Below are positions 49,645 through 58,819 of a stretch of DNA of 64,000 nt, one piece after another. The first letter of the stretch is position 1, and every line of letters begins with the position of its first letter. A model generated the notes under the pieces. The model made no database searches and was not told the origin of the DNA. It worked only from the letters and a program-made list of their open reading frames with translations. The stretch covers positions 372,001 to 436,000 of the forward strand of contig OZ243937.1 of NCBI GenBank assembly GCA_965214085.1, written 5' to 3'. A program made the position numbers and the translations under genes. Source of the stretch: UBA6055 sp965214085 (GTDB lineage: Bacteria > Chloroflexota > Anaerolineae > Aggregatilineales > Phototrophicaceae).

Positions 49645-51612
49645 TTACATGGAGTTGTTTTCGCCTAGAATTTCGTCACGCACATAACGCTGCAAGCCGG
49701 CCAGCGAAGTGAAGCACTTGTAGTCATGATCTTCTGCAATGTTTCGTGTTTCCTCACTCTCGTTGATGAGCAGCGCTGCTTGACGCGTCATGCCTTCTTG
49801 AATGCCGCGTGGCCATGCCAGGTCAAGCGTCGCCAGCAGTTCGCCGTCGTCGGCTACCAACTCAAAACCATATTCTCCGCGAGGCAGGCTATTGCTCTCC
49901 ATCCAATCCATTGCTGCTTGCAGAGCTGCTTCTTCCTCGTCGCTGACAACGCTGATGGGGCGTGGGCGAGCTGTCTGGTCGCGCGTTAATATACGTGCAT
50001 TGGCAGCGGGCAAGGTTCCCTGGTAGAGTCGGTCTAGGAATTCATTGGAAGCTTCTGCCAGCAGTTCACGCCGCGCAGCTAGGAAATCACGGTAGTTGTC
50101 GATCTTCCAGAGATTTTCGTCCGCCGGAATCCAATGAGAGTTCAGGACGCCAGAATAACTGTCTTCGCAGGCCGGGAAGTATTTTTCCGGCAAACTGTCG
50201 GATAACTTGTAATTCGTTTTTCTGAACAGGATAGTAAAGTTTGCCAAAGCATTTACCTCTTTACGGGCATACCCTAACTTATACAGTTGCGCTTTGGGAA
50301 AGATATGATGCAGCTGAAGCTGGTAATCTTCACCCTTCATTCCGTCCTTCAAGCCGATGCCTTCGCCCAGGTCGCGGGTACCGGATACTCGTGTAAGCAT
50401 ATAGAGCAGAGGGTAGAATCTGCTGCCGCGCGACCAGTCCGCGAAGTTTTGCGGAGTTACATCTAGATTTCCTCGATCTTGCCTTAGACGTTTGATAAGG
50501 GCAGCTACTGCGTCAGTGTTTTGGTCTATTGTCTGCAGGTCTTGACGGATCACCGTCTCCACCGGTCCAGAATAGCGGCCCCAGAGCATGGCTTGCACAT
50601 ACCAGTATAAGAACCTGTCTCGCTCTTCTTCATCTAACGTTGAGTTAGGTTTGTCAAACAGCCGGATCACTGCAGGCAGGGCATTTGGACTGCCCAAAAC
50701 TTCCCGATGGTCCAAACCGAGACGCCAATCAAAGAGATTTAGCGCGCTGTTGATGTGCTTTATCGCCCGCTTCAACCCGTCCTGAATATCACTGGCAGTG
50801 AATTCTGTTCTATTAAGCTCGGCGAAATCGGAGTGACCGGTCAGGATAGCGTTTACGCAACGCAACAACCAGTCAGACTTGAACTGATAGTTGTTTATGC
50901 TGTAGCCCTCACGTTGCCAGTTGTCAAAATGCTCTTGCATACATTCTCGAGCTTCGGGCCAATAGGAGGAGATCTTCGCCAATGCCAAATCGCCCTTAGA
51001 AAGTTTTCTGCCTCCACTGTTGACTTCGTTAAATATGTCAACAACGACGTCAATCACTTTTTCGCTATCAGTAGCAATATTGTCTCTTACAGTTTCGACG
51101 TGGAAGTCTCTATCAGTAATGCCTTTTATTGCGAGAAGGCGATTGATATATTCTGTTTGGTTGGGATCTTCCGAAAAGCTGGGAAAAAACGGACCTATGC
51201 CCTTTTGCATTAAATCCGTAACCGGTATCCAGTGAGGCTTATCCTTCATCTTTGAAGCTCTATAAAACTCGAATTCTTGCTCGATAACGTCAAAGTATAG
51301 GTTTACGAACGATCGTTCATCTGCATCGGAAAACTTTGGCTTCATACCTCGAATTATGCCGTAGAGAGACGTAATTCGTTGCTGACCGTCCAAAAGCAGA
51401 TAGTGCGCAGGTCCGTTTAGGCTTATTGCGCCTCTTGCGACTGCTGTTTCGGATTTCGTTTCCCATACCAAAAAATTGCCCACGGGATAGTTTCTATAAA
51501 GGGAACGCATTAGGGAGCGAACCTGTTCTCGATTCCACACATAACTTCGCTGGAACGTTGGCAAAACCAGATTTCCTTGGTCAATTTGAAACAGAATAGC
51601 ATCTAGCTTCAT
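49645..51612 (-). CDS. DUF262/DUF1524 protein (GmrSD-like type IV restriction)
   Basis: 655 residues from the ATG at 51612, preceded by GGAGGAG. The N-terminal DUF262 domain has 'LPTFQRSYVWNREQVRSLMRSLYRNYPVGNFLVWE' and the D-G-Q-Q-R motif at about 75-79 that is linked to nucleotide use. The C-terminal DUF1524 HNH-like nuclease domain starts at H435-H436 ('LQLHHIFPKAQLYKLG') and continues with 'LANFTILFRKTNYKLSD'. Homologues (GmrS/GmrD, often fused) restrict phage DNA with modified cytosines. The gene is more AT-rich than its housekeeping neighbours and is inserted between recN and trxB next to a repeat end, consistent with transfer. A further ~90 residues after the nuclease domain are unassigned. 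Confidence 0.88.
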   Translation of the reverse strand: MKLDAILFQIDQGNLVLPTFQRSYVWNREQVRSLMRSLYRNYPVGNFLVWETKSETAVARGAISLNGPAHYLLLDGQQRITSLYGIIRGMKPKFSDADERSFVNLYFDVIEQEFEFYRASKMKDKPHWIPVTDLMQKGIGPFFPSFSEDPNQTEYINRLLAIKGITDRDFHVETVRDNIATDSEKVIDVVVDIFNEVNSGGRKLSKGDLALAKISSYWPEARECMQEHFDNWQREGYSINNYQFKSDWLLRCVNAILTGHSDFAELNRTEFTASDIQDGLKRAIKHINSALNLFDWRLGLDHREVLGSPNALPAVIRLFDKPNSTLDEEERDRFLYWYVQAMLWGRYSGPVETVIRQDLQTIDQNTDAVAALIKRLRQDRGNLDVTPQNFADWSRGSRFYPLLYMLTRVSGTRDLGEGIGLKDGMKGEDYQLQLHHIFPKAQLYKLGYARKEVNALANFTILFRKTNYKLSDSLPEKYFPACEDSYSGVLNSHWIPADENLWKIDNYRDFLAARRELLAEASNEFLDRLYQGTLPAANARILTRDQTARPRPISVVSDEEEAALQAAMDWMESNSLPRGEYGFELVADDGELLATLDLAWPRGIQEGMTRQAALLINESEETRNIAEDHDYKCFTSLAGLQRYVRDEILGENNSM

Positions 51613-51662
51613 CTCATCTCCTCCGATAATTACAGCGACAATTCTAACACAGCGCCCCAGCT

Positions 51663-51697
51663 CTTTCTCTGTGCCCACAGTGTTCTCAGTGGCTAAG
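51663..51697. repeat. Repeat end overlapping the recN stop codon
   Basis: CTTTCTCTGTGCCCACAGTG and TTCTCAGTGGCTAAG is a diverged end of the CACAGAG family. It contains the recN stop (51693-51695) and lies at the junction with the DUF262 gene. Confidence 0.5.
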
Positions 51698-53432
51698 TCC
51701 CCTTCACACGCCGCGCAGCCGCCAGAATCTCCCGCGCGCTTTCCAGGCCCGCCACGCCAGCCGCGCCCAGCATCGCCGCCAGCTCGGCCACGCGCTCGCC
51801 CTCATCAACTAGCGAATGGATACGCGTCGCCGCCCACTCGTCGTCCAGGGCCTTCCGCACCTGAAAATGCGCGTCGGCGTACGCCGCCAGCTGCGGCAAG
51901 TGCGTCACGCAGAAGACTTGATGCTGGCCCGTAAGCGACCAGAGCTTCTCGCCCACTACCGCGCCGATGCGCCCGCCGATGCCTTGATCGACCTCGTCGA
52001 AAATCAGTATCGGCGTCTGGTCGGCCGCTGTCAGCACGCGCTTCAGCGCCAGCATGATGCGCGCCGCCTCGCCGCCGGAAGCCACCTTGGCCAAGGGGCG
52101 CAGCGGCTGGCCCGGGTTGGCGCTCAGCATAAATTCCACATCGTCCATGCCCTTGGCGTCGAATTTGTAGCGCCGCTCGCCGACGAAGCAGCCGGCCGGA
52201 TGCTCCGCTTGCTGCAGCAGGACTTCAAAGCGGGTGCGTTCCATGCGCAAGTCGCCCAGTTCGCGCACCACTTGCTGGCTGAGCGCCTCGCCGGCTTGCG
52301 CCCGCGCCCGGCTCAAGCGCGCGCTGATATCGCCGATTTGGCGCAAGAGTTCGTCCGCGCGGCGGCTCAGCTTGCCCAGCCGTTCATCGCTGTCGTCCAA
52401 GCCGCCCAATTCCGCTGTCGCGCGCTGTGCATAAGCCAGTAAGTCGGCGATGCTATTGGCGCGGTAGCGGCGTTTCAGCGACGTGATCAGCTCCAGCCGC
52501 TCTTCCAGTTCATCCAGGCGAAAGGGGTCGAATTCGACATCGCTGGCGTAACGGCTCAGCGTCAATGCCAGTTCTTGGGCTTGCTGCGCCATGCTCTCGG
52601 CCAAGGCGTAGTCGTCGGCAAGGGCTGGGTCAATCTGCGCCAGCTTCTCCAGCGCGGCCGCCACGCCCATCAGGCCATCGACCGCTGGAGTTGCCCGGGC
52701 GCCCTCGTCGCCGTTGAGCAAGCGCGCGGCTTCCGCTGCCAGGGTGGCCAGTTGCTCGCTGTTCGCCAGACGCTTGCGCTCGGCGGCCAGTTGGTCTTCT
52801 TCAGCCGGGTCGAGCTCCGCAGCGCGGATTTCCTCCAGCTCATGCCGCAGCAGGTCGGCGCGGCGGCGCAGCGCATCTTCGTCATCGCGCAGGCGGCGCA
52901 TTTCCGCGTGTACGCCCGTCAGCTCGCCCACCATCTGCGCCAAACCCGCGCGAATATCCAGCAAATCGGCGAAGCGGTCTAGCAAGTCGATGTGATGGCG
53001 GGGGCGAAAAAGCGACAGATGCTGGCTTTGGCCGTGGATGTCAATAAGCTGGCGACCCACTTCGCTGAGGACTTCGCTGCGCACTGCGATGCCGTTGATG
53101 CGCGCCGAGGAGCGCCCGCGCAGCCGCACTTCGCGCATGAGGCTGAGGTAATCGGGGTCGTCGGCGTCCAGCAGGTCTTCGCGCTCCAGCGTCGCCATCA
53201 CGCCCAGTCGAGCGGGCGGCTCCAGCTTGATGAGGCCTTCGACGCGGCTGCGGTCGCTGCCGGCCCGCACCACGGCTGTGTCGGCGCGCCCGCCCAGCAG
53301 CAGTTCCACGGCGTCAATCAGGATCGATTTGCCCGCGCCCGTCTCGCCGGTGATGACGTTGAAGCCGGGACCAAATTGCAGCTCGAGCCGGTCGATCACC
53401 GCGAAATTCTGGATGCGAAGTTCTTCGAGCAT
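51693..53432 (-). CDS. recN: DNA repair protein RecN
   Basis: 579 residues from the ATG at 53432 (MLEELRIQNF). Walker A is G29-E-T-G-A-G-K-S36. A long coiled-coil middle ('REVRLRGRSSARINGIAVR...QLIDIHGQSQHLSLFRP' at its beginning) is followed by the ABC signature 'VASGGEAARIMLALK' and Walker B 'ILIFDEVDQGIGGRIG'. RecN is an SMC-like ATPase for double-strand-break repair. It follows NAD kinase and a zinc-finger membrane protein on the same strand; the nadK-recN association is common in many bacteria. Confidence 0.95.
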   Translation of the reverse strand: MLEELRIQNFAVIDRLELQFGPGFNVITGETGAGKSILIDAVELLLGGRADTAVVRAGSDRSRVEGLIKLEPPARLGVMATLEREDLLDADDPDYLSLMREVRLRGRSSARINGIAVRSEVLSEVGRQLIDIHGQSQHLSLFRPRHHIDLLDRFADLLDIRAGLAQMVGELTGVHAEMRRLRDDEDALRRRADLLRHELEEIRAAELDPAEEDQLAAERKRLANSEQLATLAAEAARLLNGDEGARATPAVDGLMGVAAALEKLAQIDPALADDYALAESMAQQAQELALTLSRYASDVEFDPFRLDELEERLELITSLKRRYRANSIADLLAYAQRATAELGGLDDSDERLGKLSRRADELLRQIGDISARLSRARAQAGEALSQQVVRELGDLRMERTRFEVLLQQAEHPAGCFVGERRYKFDAKGMDDVEFMLSANPGQPLRPLAKVASGGEAARIMLALKRVLTAADQTPILIFDEVDQGIGGRIGAVVGEKLWSLTGQHQVFCVTHLPQLAAYADAHFQVRKALDDEWAATRIHSLVDEGERVAELAAMLGAAGVAGLESAREILAAARRVKGT

Positions 53433-53448
53433 AATGGGGCGGGCTGGC

Positions 53449-53961
53449 CTAGATGGCCGCCTTGAAACGGGCAAAGCAAGCGGAAGCGGCCAGCGCCAGG
53501 AATATCAGCGAGAAAAGACCCACCGTCCCGGTCAGGAAAAACGAGGCGGCGAAGCCCCCCAAGAGCAAGGCGCCAGCGCTGACGTAACCGCTGTGGCGTC
53601 CCCGGCGGCGACCGCTGGCCTGCAGAGCCAGTTGCGCCGTGGCGCCACCGATAGCCGGCGCGATGATGAAACCGATGAGCAGAAATCCGCCAGCCAAGGC
53701 AGTAACAAAGACGGTCAGCGCGCCGCCCACAGCGGAAACCGCAGCGACCAGGATGTAATCAATTATTGTGCCTTGGTAGAATTTGTTTTCGTGGCCGCGC
53801 ACACACTCGCGACAGGTATAACCGACAGGCGTGCGTTTGGCGCAGTCGACGCACATATAGCGTTCGCAACGGTTGCAGCGAAGCTCGGTGTCGCGCTCGG
53901 GATGGACGGCGCAGTAATGCACATCGCCTTCGAGCGCGGCCTTGCTGATGTTGTCGTCCAT
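53449..53961 (-). CDS. Zinc-finger (B-box-like) integral membrane protein
   Basis: 170 residues. The N-terminal 55 residues hold paired metal ligands: C17-x-x-H20, C29-x-x-C32, C37-x-x-C40 and C50-x-x-C53 ('YCAVHPERDTELRCNRCERYMCVDC'), a B-box-like zinc finger. Four hydrophobic segments follow (about 68-90, 92-110, 125-143, 145-165). The zinc domain would face the cytoplasm. Function unknown. It lies between nadK (10-base gap) and recN (16-base gap), so all three are one operon. Confidence 0.85.
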   Translation of the reverse strand: MDDNISKAALEGDVHYCAVHPERDTELRCNRCERYMCVDCAKRTPVGYTCRECVRGHENKFYQGTIIDYILVAAVSAVGGALTVFVTALAGGFLLIGFIIAPAIGGATAQLALQASGRRRGRHSGYVSAGALLLGGFAASFFLTGTVGLFSLIFLALAASACFARFKAAI

Positions 53962-53971
53962 GCTGGCCTCG

Positions 53972-54859
53972 CTATTCGTCGAACGTCATGCGGCGGGGTC
54001 CGTGGCGGTTGATGCGCGGCTCCATGCGATCCAGCAGCGAGCGGTAGAAATAGTTGCGTTCTCGCAGGCGAATGAAGCGGCTTACGGGCTGGGCTGAGGT
54101 GACGCAGATATGCTGATTCTCCCGCAATTCAGCCTCCACTTTGCCGTCAACTGTCAGGACCACCGGATGTCGATTCTCTTGCGTCGGCTCGATATCGACG
54201 ACTGCGCCGCGCGAAAGCACAATCGGCCGGTCCATGCTCAGGTGGGGGGCCATCGGCGCCAGCAGGATGTTGCGCAATTCGGGCGGCAGAATCGGCCCGC
54301 CGGTCGATAGCGCGTACGCCGTCGACCCCGTGGGCGTCGACAGAATCAGCGCGTCGGCGTTGTAGGTGGTCGCCCAGTGTTTGTCGATGTAGGCGGCAAT
54401 CTGAACCATGCGCCCAATGACGTTGCCGCTGATGAGAACATCGTTGAGCGCGCGGAAAGCGCCGACCACGCGCTGCTTGTCTTCCAGCACCGTGGCTTGC
54501 AGCATCATGCGCTGCTCGATCCAGTAGTCGCCGGCCAGCAGCTTGTCCAGCCCGGCCACACAATCTTCCGGCCTCTCGATCTCGGTGAGGAAGCCCAGCC
54601 AGCCCATGTTGACGCCCAGCACCGGCACCTCATGCTCGGCGCAAACACGAGCAGCCCGCAGCATCGCGCCATCGCCGCCGATCGCCATCACCACATCGGA
54701 GCAGGCGACATCGCGCGCTACGCTGTCTTCATCCCAGTTGGCCTGGACCCAGTTGTCGATGCCGCGCTGGCAGAGGGACGCCGCAATCTCGCGCGCCACC
54801 GGATGCGTATCCGGCCGCGAGGGATGGGCCAAGACGCCAATCCGCTTGATATCGGCCAA
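53972..54859 (-). CDS. nadK: NAD kinase
   Basis: 295 residues, normal for the family. The catalytic G-G-D-G motif is at 61-64 ('VVMAIGGDGAMLRAA'). 'LSTPTGSTAYALSTGGPIL' and 'VNMGWLGFLTEIE' are the other conserved blocks. It phosphorylates NAD to NADP with ATP or polyphosphate. It is first of three closely spaced minus-strand genes ending with recN. Confidence 0.95.
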   Translation of the reverse strand: MADIKRIGVLAHPSRPDTHPVAREIAASLCQRGIDNWVQANWDEDSVARDVACSDVVMAIGGDGAMLRAARVCAEHEVPVLGVNMGWLGFLTEIERPEDCVAGLDKLLAGDYWIEQRMMLQATVLEDKQRVVGAFRALNDVLISGNVIGRMVQIAAYIDKHWATTYNADALILSTPTGSTAYALSTGGPILPPELRNILLAPMAPHLSMDRPIVLSRGAVVDIEPTQENRHPVVLTVDGKVEAELRENQHICVTSAQPVSRFIRLRERNYFYRSLLDRMEPRINRHGPRRMTFDE

Positions 54860-55260
54860 TCCAGTCTCCTTCTGCTAGCCAGTTGCCGATGTCATTATGA
54901 CGCAATTTTAGGGGCAATCCCATACATAACAGAGCAATTGCGTCAAAATGGTAGTGACTGAAATGGCGCAAATGCGAACGGAAAATCAAACACAGAATTC
55001 ACAGAGAGCGCAGAGAAAAGCAATAAAGAAAGCTCACGTCATAAGTCAGGAGTGATTTTGAGACATAATTTTAGTCTTTTCGATGCTTCTTGCTGTATTC
55101 CTGTCCATCGCCTGCTTTGCGGGACTGGACGCCAGCCGCCAGCATATATGATATATTTTATAAGGAATTCTCCAATGTTTGGCTGTCGGATAGTTTGTTC
55201 TGCTGCCAGCATTGATTGGATGCATTCGCCCGTGTTCGCGTTTACCGGTTGAGAGGTTGT
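54860..55260. other. Intergenic region between divergent nadK and binding-protein genes
   Basis: About 400 bases without a gene, AT-richer than average. It must hold two divergent promoters; an AT-rich stretch near 55146-55170 (ATATATGATATATTTTATAA) is the likely core for the plus-strand gene. At 54988-55020 a repeat end (AAACACAGAATTCACAGAGA) of the CACAGAG family is present. Confidence 0.55.
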
Positions 55261-56466
55261 ATGCAAATGCGGAAAATAGTTTTCACCCTATTGATTTTCA
55301 TACTTATGTTTGCGCTGTTGCCCGTTTCGGCGGAGGACCATAGGCCAACTGTCGCCATCATGCGCTTCGGGGCGCTGGCTTCGCTTGATATCACTGAAGG
55401 CGCGGTCCTGGACTTGCTCGAATCCTACGGCTACCTGACCGCGGAAGAAAACCGAATCCTCGAAGACCGCCGCGATTATCAGGCAGAGCGTATCAATGTT
55501 ATATGGGGAGACGCTGGTTTTGACTATCCGACCATCTCTATCATGGTCGAAGACGCGCTCGACCAAGGGGCGGACGTATTGGTAACTTTGGGGACGCCCG
55601 TTACTTTGGCGGCGGTTAACACCACGCTTGATATGGACGAGCCGCCGCCGGTGCTTTTCACCGCTGTGCACAATCCTTATTTGGCCGGCATCGCGGACGC
55701 GTCCTGCATAAAGCCCGCGCATGTCACGGGCTCCGAAATACAGACATCCTACGAATATGTCTTTGACGCTCTCTTGAAGCAGGATCCAGCCCTAAACGTC
55801 ATCGGGACCATTTACGATACGGCGGCGGCAAGCGGCGAGTATGGCGTCGATCGCATCGCCGAGTTGGCTGGCGAAAGGGGTATTGCCGCGGAGACTGCCG
55901 GCGTCAACACGCTTTCCGATTTGCGTGCCGCGGCCGACAGCCTGGTGCAGAAAGGCGCCGACGCCATCGTCCTGCCGATCGATACTCTCACGACGCAGGG
56001 CTTGCCCATCATCGTGACCATAGCCAATGAAAACGGCGTGCCGGTCTTTCATCCTAGCATGGGCGCGATCTACTTAGGCGCGACCATCGGCGCCGGCTAT
56101 TCGAGCTTCTATGATAATGGCGTCAGGGTTGGCTTGACGCTGGCTGCTCACTTGAATGGCGAAATCGACATCGCGGCCACAGGCATTCACGTCGCCTCAA
56201 GCCAAAGCTTGGGCATCAATCTTGATTCGGCGAATGCGCAAGGTGTGGACGTTTCCAGTGAGCTGATGAACGAGGCAGACGTCGTCATGGAAGACGGCTC
56301 TCCTATACACGTTTCCCGGCGCGTCATGCAAGCGATCAGGCGGCGTGGCGTGGTGATTCCGCAAGAGGACCGGCAGGGTGCCGATACGGAATACCTGGCG
56401 CAGCTGGCCTGCACGGACGAGATGATCGCCGAGCAGCAGGCTGAACTCGACGAGGCGAGCGCATAA
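55261..56466 (+). CDS. ABC-type substrate-binding protein, TrpX/PF04392 type (first of two)
   Basis: 401 residues from the ATG at 55261, with GAGAGG 5 bases upstream. A Sec signal peptide (MQMRKIVFTLLIFILMFALL, cleavage near VSA-ED) precedes a periplasmic-binding fold: 'VLVTLGTPVTLAAVNTT', 'NVIGTIYDTAAASGEYGVDRI', 'ADAIVLPIDTLTTQGLPIIVTIANENGVPVFHP'. The family binds amino acids or nucleosides. It lacks adjacent permease or ATPase genes. It is similar throughout to the next gene, including the C-terminal 'ACTDEMIAEQQAELDEA'. Confidence 0.88.
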   Translation: MQMRKIVFTLLIFILMFALLPVSAEDHRPTVAIMRFGALASLDITEGAVLDLLESYGYLTAEENRILEDRRDYQAERINVIWGDAGFDYPTISIMVEDALDQGADVLVTLGTPVTLAAVNTTLDMDEPPPVLFTAVHNPYLAGIADASCIKPAHVTGSEIQTSYEYVFDALLKQDPALNVIGTIYDTAAASGEYGVDRIAELAGERGIAAETAGVNTLSDLRAAADSLVQKGADAIVLPIDTLTTQGLPIIVTIANENGVPVFHPSMGAIYLGATIGAGYSSFYDNGVRVGLTLAAHLNGEIDIAATGIHVASSQSLGINLDSANAQGVDVSSELMNEADVVMEDGSPIHVSRRVMQAIRRRGVVIPQEDRQGADTEYLAQLACTDEMIAEQQAELDEASA

Positions 56467-56519
56467 TCGCCAGTCTGCCGCAACTTTGCTTTTGAGTGGC
56501 GAGCGAGTTTGCCTGCCAC

Positions 56520-56525
56520 TATAAT
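56520..56525 (+). promoter_or_regulatory. Consensus -10 box before the second TrpX-like gene
   Basis: A perfect TATAAT lies 57 bases before the ATG, in the spacer between the two paralogues. No convincing -35 is seen at 16-18 bases, so an activator or weak -35 is likely. It suggests the second copy is expressed independently. Confidence 0.4.
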
Positions 56526-56581
56526 CCCGCGCAAAAGCTTGCTACATTGTAGTAGTGAACGATTTGATTGGGAGGATGCTA

Positions 56582-57925
56582 ATGCCTAAGTACTTGTTGC
56601 TCATTTTGCTGGCTGCCTTGCTGCTCGCGCCGCTGTCGAGCGCGCAAGACAATGACAACCCGACTGTCGCGATTCTTCGATATGGTCCATACATCTCCGA
56701 CCCGATAGTGGAACGAGGCTTGCTGGATACCTTGCAAGTCTACGAATGGATCAACGCGGAGGAACGCGCGCTGTTGAACGCCGGGCAAAACCTTGAAGGC
56801 GAGAATATTAACATCATTTGGGGGGCGGCGAACTTCGACCTGCCCACGGTCAACTTCATGGTTGAAGACGCGCTGGACCGCGGCGTGGATGTACTGGTTA
56901 CGTCCGGGGCGCCGGTCACGCAGACCGCTAGCGGCATCACGTTGGATCAAGACGAGCCGACCCCGGTCTTGTTCCACAACGTCTACAACCCCGCGAAATT
57001 CGGGATCATTGACTCGTCTTGCCTCAAACCGCCTCATGTCACCGGGTCGGAATACAGCCCGCCCTACGAAGAGGCATTTGGTGTGTTCCTGCTGCAGAAC
57101 CCGGATCTCGAGCGGGTTGGCGTGATCCATACAGCGACTGACGCGGGCGGGGCCTATGGCGCGGAGAGAATCCAAGAGATTGGAGACGCGCAGGGCATTG
57201 AGGTCGAAATGACCGCCATTGCCAGCGTCAGCGATTTGCGCGCCGCCACTCAAGGTTTGGCCAACAAAGACGTCGAGGCGATCATACTGCCTATGGACTT
57301 CACCGTCGGCAGCGGCCTGCCCATTGTCGTAGCGGTCGCCAAAGAGAACCAGATTCCGGTCTTCTATCCGATTCCGGGCACAGTTATGCAGGGTGTGACG
57401 GTGGGGGCGGGTTTCTTTGACTATTACACGCAGGGCGCCCATACGGCTTTGCTGCTGGATGCCCGCTTAAACGGCAGTCTGGACTTCGCTTCGACGGCTG
57501 TACACAGCATGTCTGGCGTCACGGTCGGCATCAACGTCGATATTGCGAATGAGATGGGCATAGACGTTTCGCCGGCATTGAGCGAACTGGCTGACCTAAC
57601 CGTTCGCGACGGCTCTCTCTTGATGTCGCAGCAGATTCTGGAACTGCAGTTGGATGCGCTGGGCGCAAACGAAGAAGCCAAGCAAGCCGCCTTGGAGATG
57701 TCAGCCGCTCTCGGTGATGCGTTTGATTGGACTCCCCTGCTGTTTCCCAGTGGAGAGCCGAGTGATTCGCCGCTGGCCGCGCAAATGAACGGTATGCTGC
57801 TCGCATTGCTCGAAATGAGAAAGTCGCCGGAAAACAAGGCGAGCGACGCCGCCATCCTGGAAAGCCTGCATTGCACGGATGAGATGATTGCCGAGCAGCA
57901 AGCGGCGCTGGACGCGGCGGAGTAG
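56582..57925 (+). CDS. ABC-type substrate-binding protein, TrpX/PF04392 type (second of two)
   Basis: 447 residues from the ATG at 56582, with GGAGG 6 bases upstream. Signal peptide MPKYLLLILLAALLLAPLSS ends in A-QD. It aligns along its length with the preceding protein ('NIIWGAANFDLPTVNFMVEDALDRGVDVLVTSGAPVT', 'VTGSEYSPPYEEAFGVFLLQNPDLERVGVIH') but has an extra ~45-residue helical insert near residues 360-405. A tandem duplication with divergence suggests two ligands or conditions. No transporter subunits lie beside it. A terminator follows. Confidence 0.88.
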   Translation: MPKYLLLILLAALLLAPLSSAQDNDNPTVAILRYGPYISDPIVERGLLDTLQVYEWINAEERALLNAGQNLEGENINIIWGAANFDLPTVNFMVEDALDRGVDVLVTSGAPVTQTASGITLDQDEPTPVLFHNVYNPAKFGIIDSSCLKPPHVTGSEYSPPYEEAFGVFLLQNPDLERVGVIHTATDAGGAYGAERIQEIGDAQGIEVEMTAIASVSDLRAATQGLANKDVEAIILPMDFTVGSGLPIVVAVAKENQIPVFYPIPGTVMQGVTVGAGFFDYYTQGAHTALLLDARLNGSLDFASTAVHSMSGVTVGINVDIANEMGIDVSPALSELADLTVRDGSLLMSQQILELQLDALGANEEAKQAALEMSAALGDAFDWTPLLFPSGEPSDSPLAAQMNGMLLALLEMRKSPENKASDAAILESLHCTDEMIAEQQAALDAAE

Positions 57926-57954
57926 CGAAAACCTCCGCAAAGTCAGTATCGTAG

Positions 57955-57982
57955 GGGCGGCTCTGTGAGTCGCCCGCTTTTT
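57955..57982 (+). terminator. Rho-independent terminator between the TrpX-like gene and pstB
   Basis: GGGCGGCTC (57955-57963) and GAGTCGCCC (57967-57975) form a nine-pair stem with one G-U pair and a 3-base loop, followed by GCTTTTT. It separates two convergent genes. It is related to the GGGCGAGCC palindrome family. Confidence 0.8.
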
Positions 57983-57995
57983 CGTAATGTGAAAA

Positions 57996-58817
57996 TTAAC
58001 CAAAGCGCCCGGCGATGTAATCGGCTGTCTCCTGCTGGGCCGGGTTGCCAAAGACCTTTTTGGTGTCGTCGTACTCGACCAGCTCTCCCCAGCGGATTTC
58101 GTATCCATCGTCTATTGTCTTGCGGATGTTGAAAAAAGCGGTCGAGTCTGAGACGCGCTGCGCCTGCTGCATATTGTGTGTGACGATGACGATGGTGTAG
58201 TCCTTGCGCAGGTCCCTCATCAAGTCTTCAATGCGCTGTGTCGCGATCGGGTCGAGCGCGGAACAAGGCTCATCCATCAAGATTACATCAGGCTCCACAG
58301 CGATGGCGCGCGCGATGCAGAGCCGCTGCTGCTGCCCGCCAGATAGCGCCAAGCCGGACTTGTTCAAGTCGCCGCTGACCTCATCCCAAAGCGAGGCGCC
58401 GCGCAAACTGTTCTCGACGATTTCGTCCAGGATGGCTTTCTTCTTTATGCCCAGCAAGCGCGGGCCGTAAGCCACGTTGTCGTAGATGCTCTTGGGAAAG
58501 GGATTCGGCTTCTGGAATACCATGCCGATGCGCCGGCGCACCTCCACCGGGTCAACGACGGGGTCATAAAGATTCTGGGCGCGATAGATGATTTCGCCCT
58601 CGACGCGCGCGCCCGGCGTCAAGTCGAGCATGCGGTTGATGCCGCGCAGCACGGTGCTTTTGCCGCAGCCGGAGGGACCGATAAAGGCGGTGATTCGGTT
58701 CTGGTGTATCGGCAGGGAGACATTCGCCACCGCGCGGAAGCTGCCGTAATAGAAGCTGCAGTCTCGCAGCTCGATCACCAGCCTGGTATCCGTACGCGCT
58801 TTGATTTGTACTGCCAT
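57996..58817 (-). CDS. pstB: Phosphate ABC transporter ATP-binding protein
   Basis: 273 residues. Walker A 'GPSGCGKSTVLRGINRM', signature 'LSGGQQQRLCIARA', Walker B 'VILMDEPCSALDPIAT' and the switch histidine 'IVTHNMQQAQRVSD' are complete, and the 'RVEGEIIYRAQNLYDPVVDPVEVRRRIGMVFQKPNPFPKSIYDNV' stretch is specific to PstB. It powers phosphate import through PstC and PstA. It is last in the pstSCAB operon, 2 bases after pstA, and is the only importer ATPase in the window. Confidence 0.97.
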   Translation of the reverse strand: MAVQIKARTDTRLVIELRDCSFYYGSFRAVANVSLPIHQNRITAFIGPSGCGKSTVLRGINRMLDLTPGARVEGEIIYRAQNLYDPVVDPVEVRRRIGMVFQKPNPFPKSIYDNVAYGPRLLGIKKKAILDEIVENSLRGASLWDEVSGDLNKSGLALSGGQQQRLCIARAIAVEPDVILMDEPCSALDPIATQRIEDLMRDLRKDYTIVIVTHNMQQAQRVSDSTAFFNIRKTIDDGYEIRWGELVEYDDTKKVFGNPAQQETADYIAGRFG

Positions 58818-58819
58818 AG

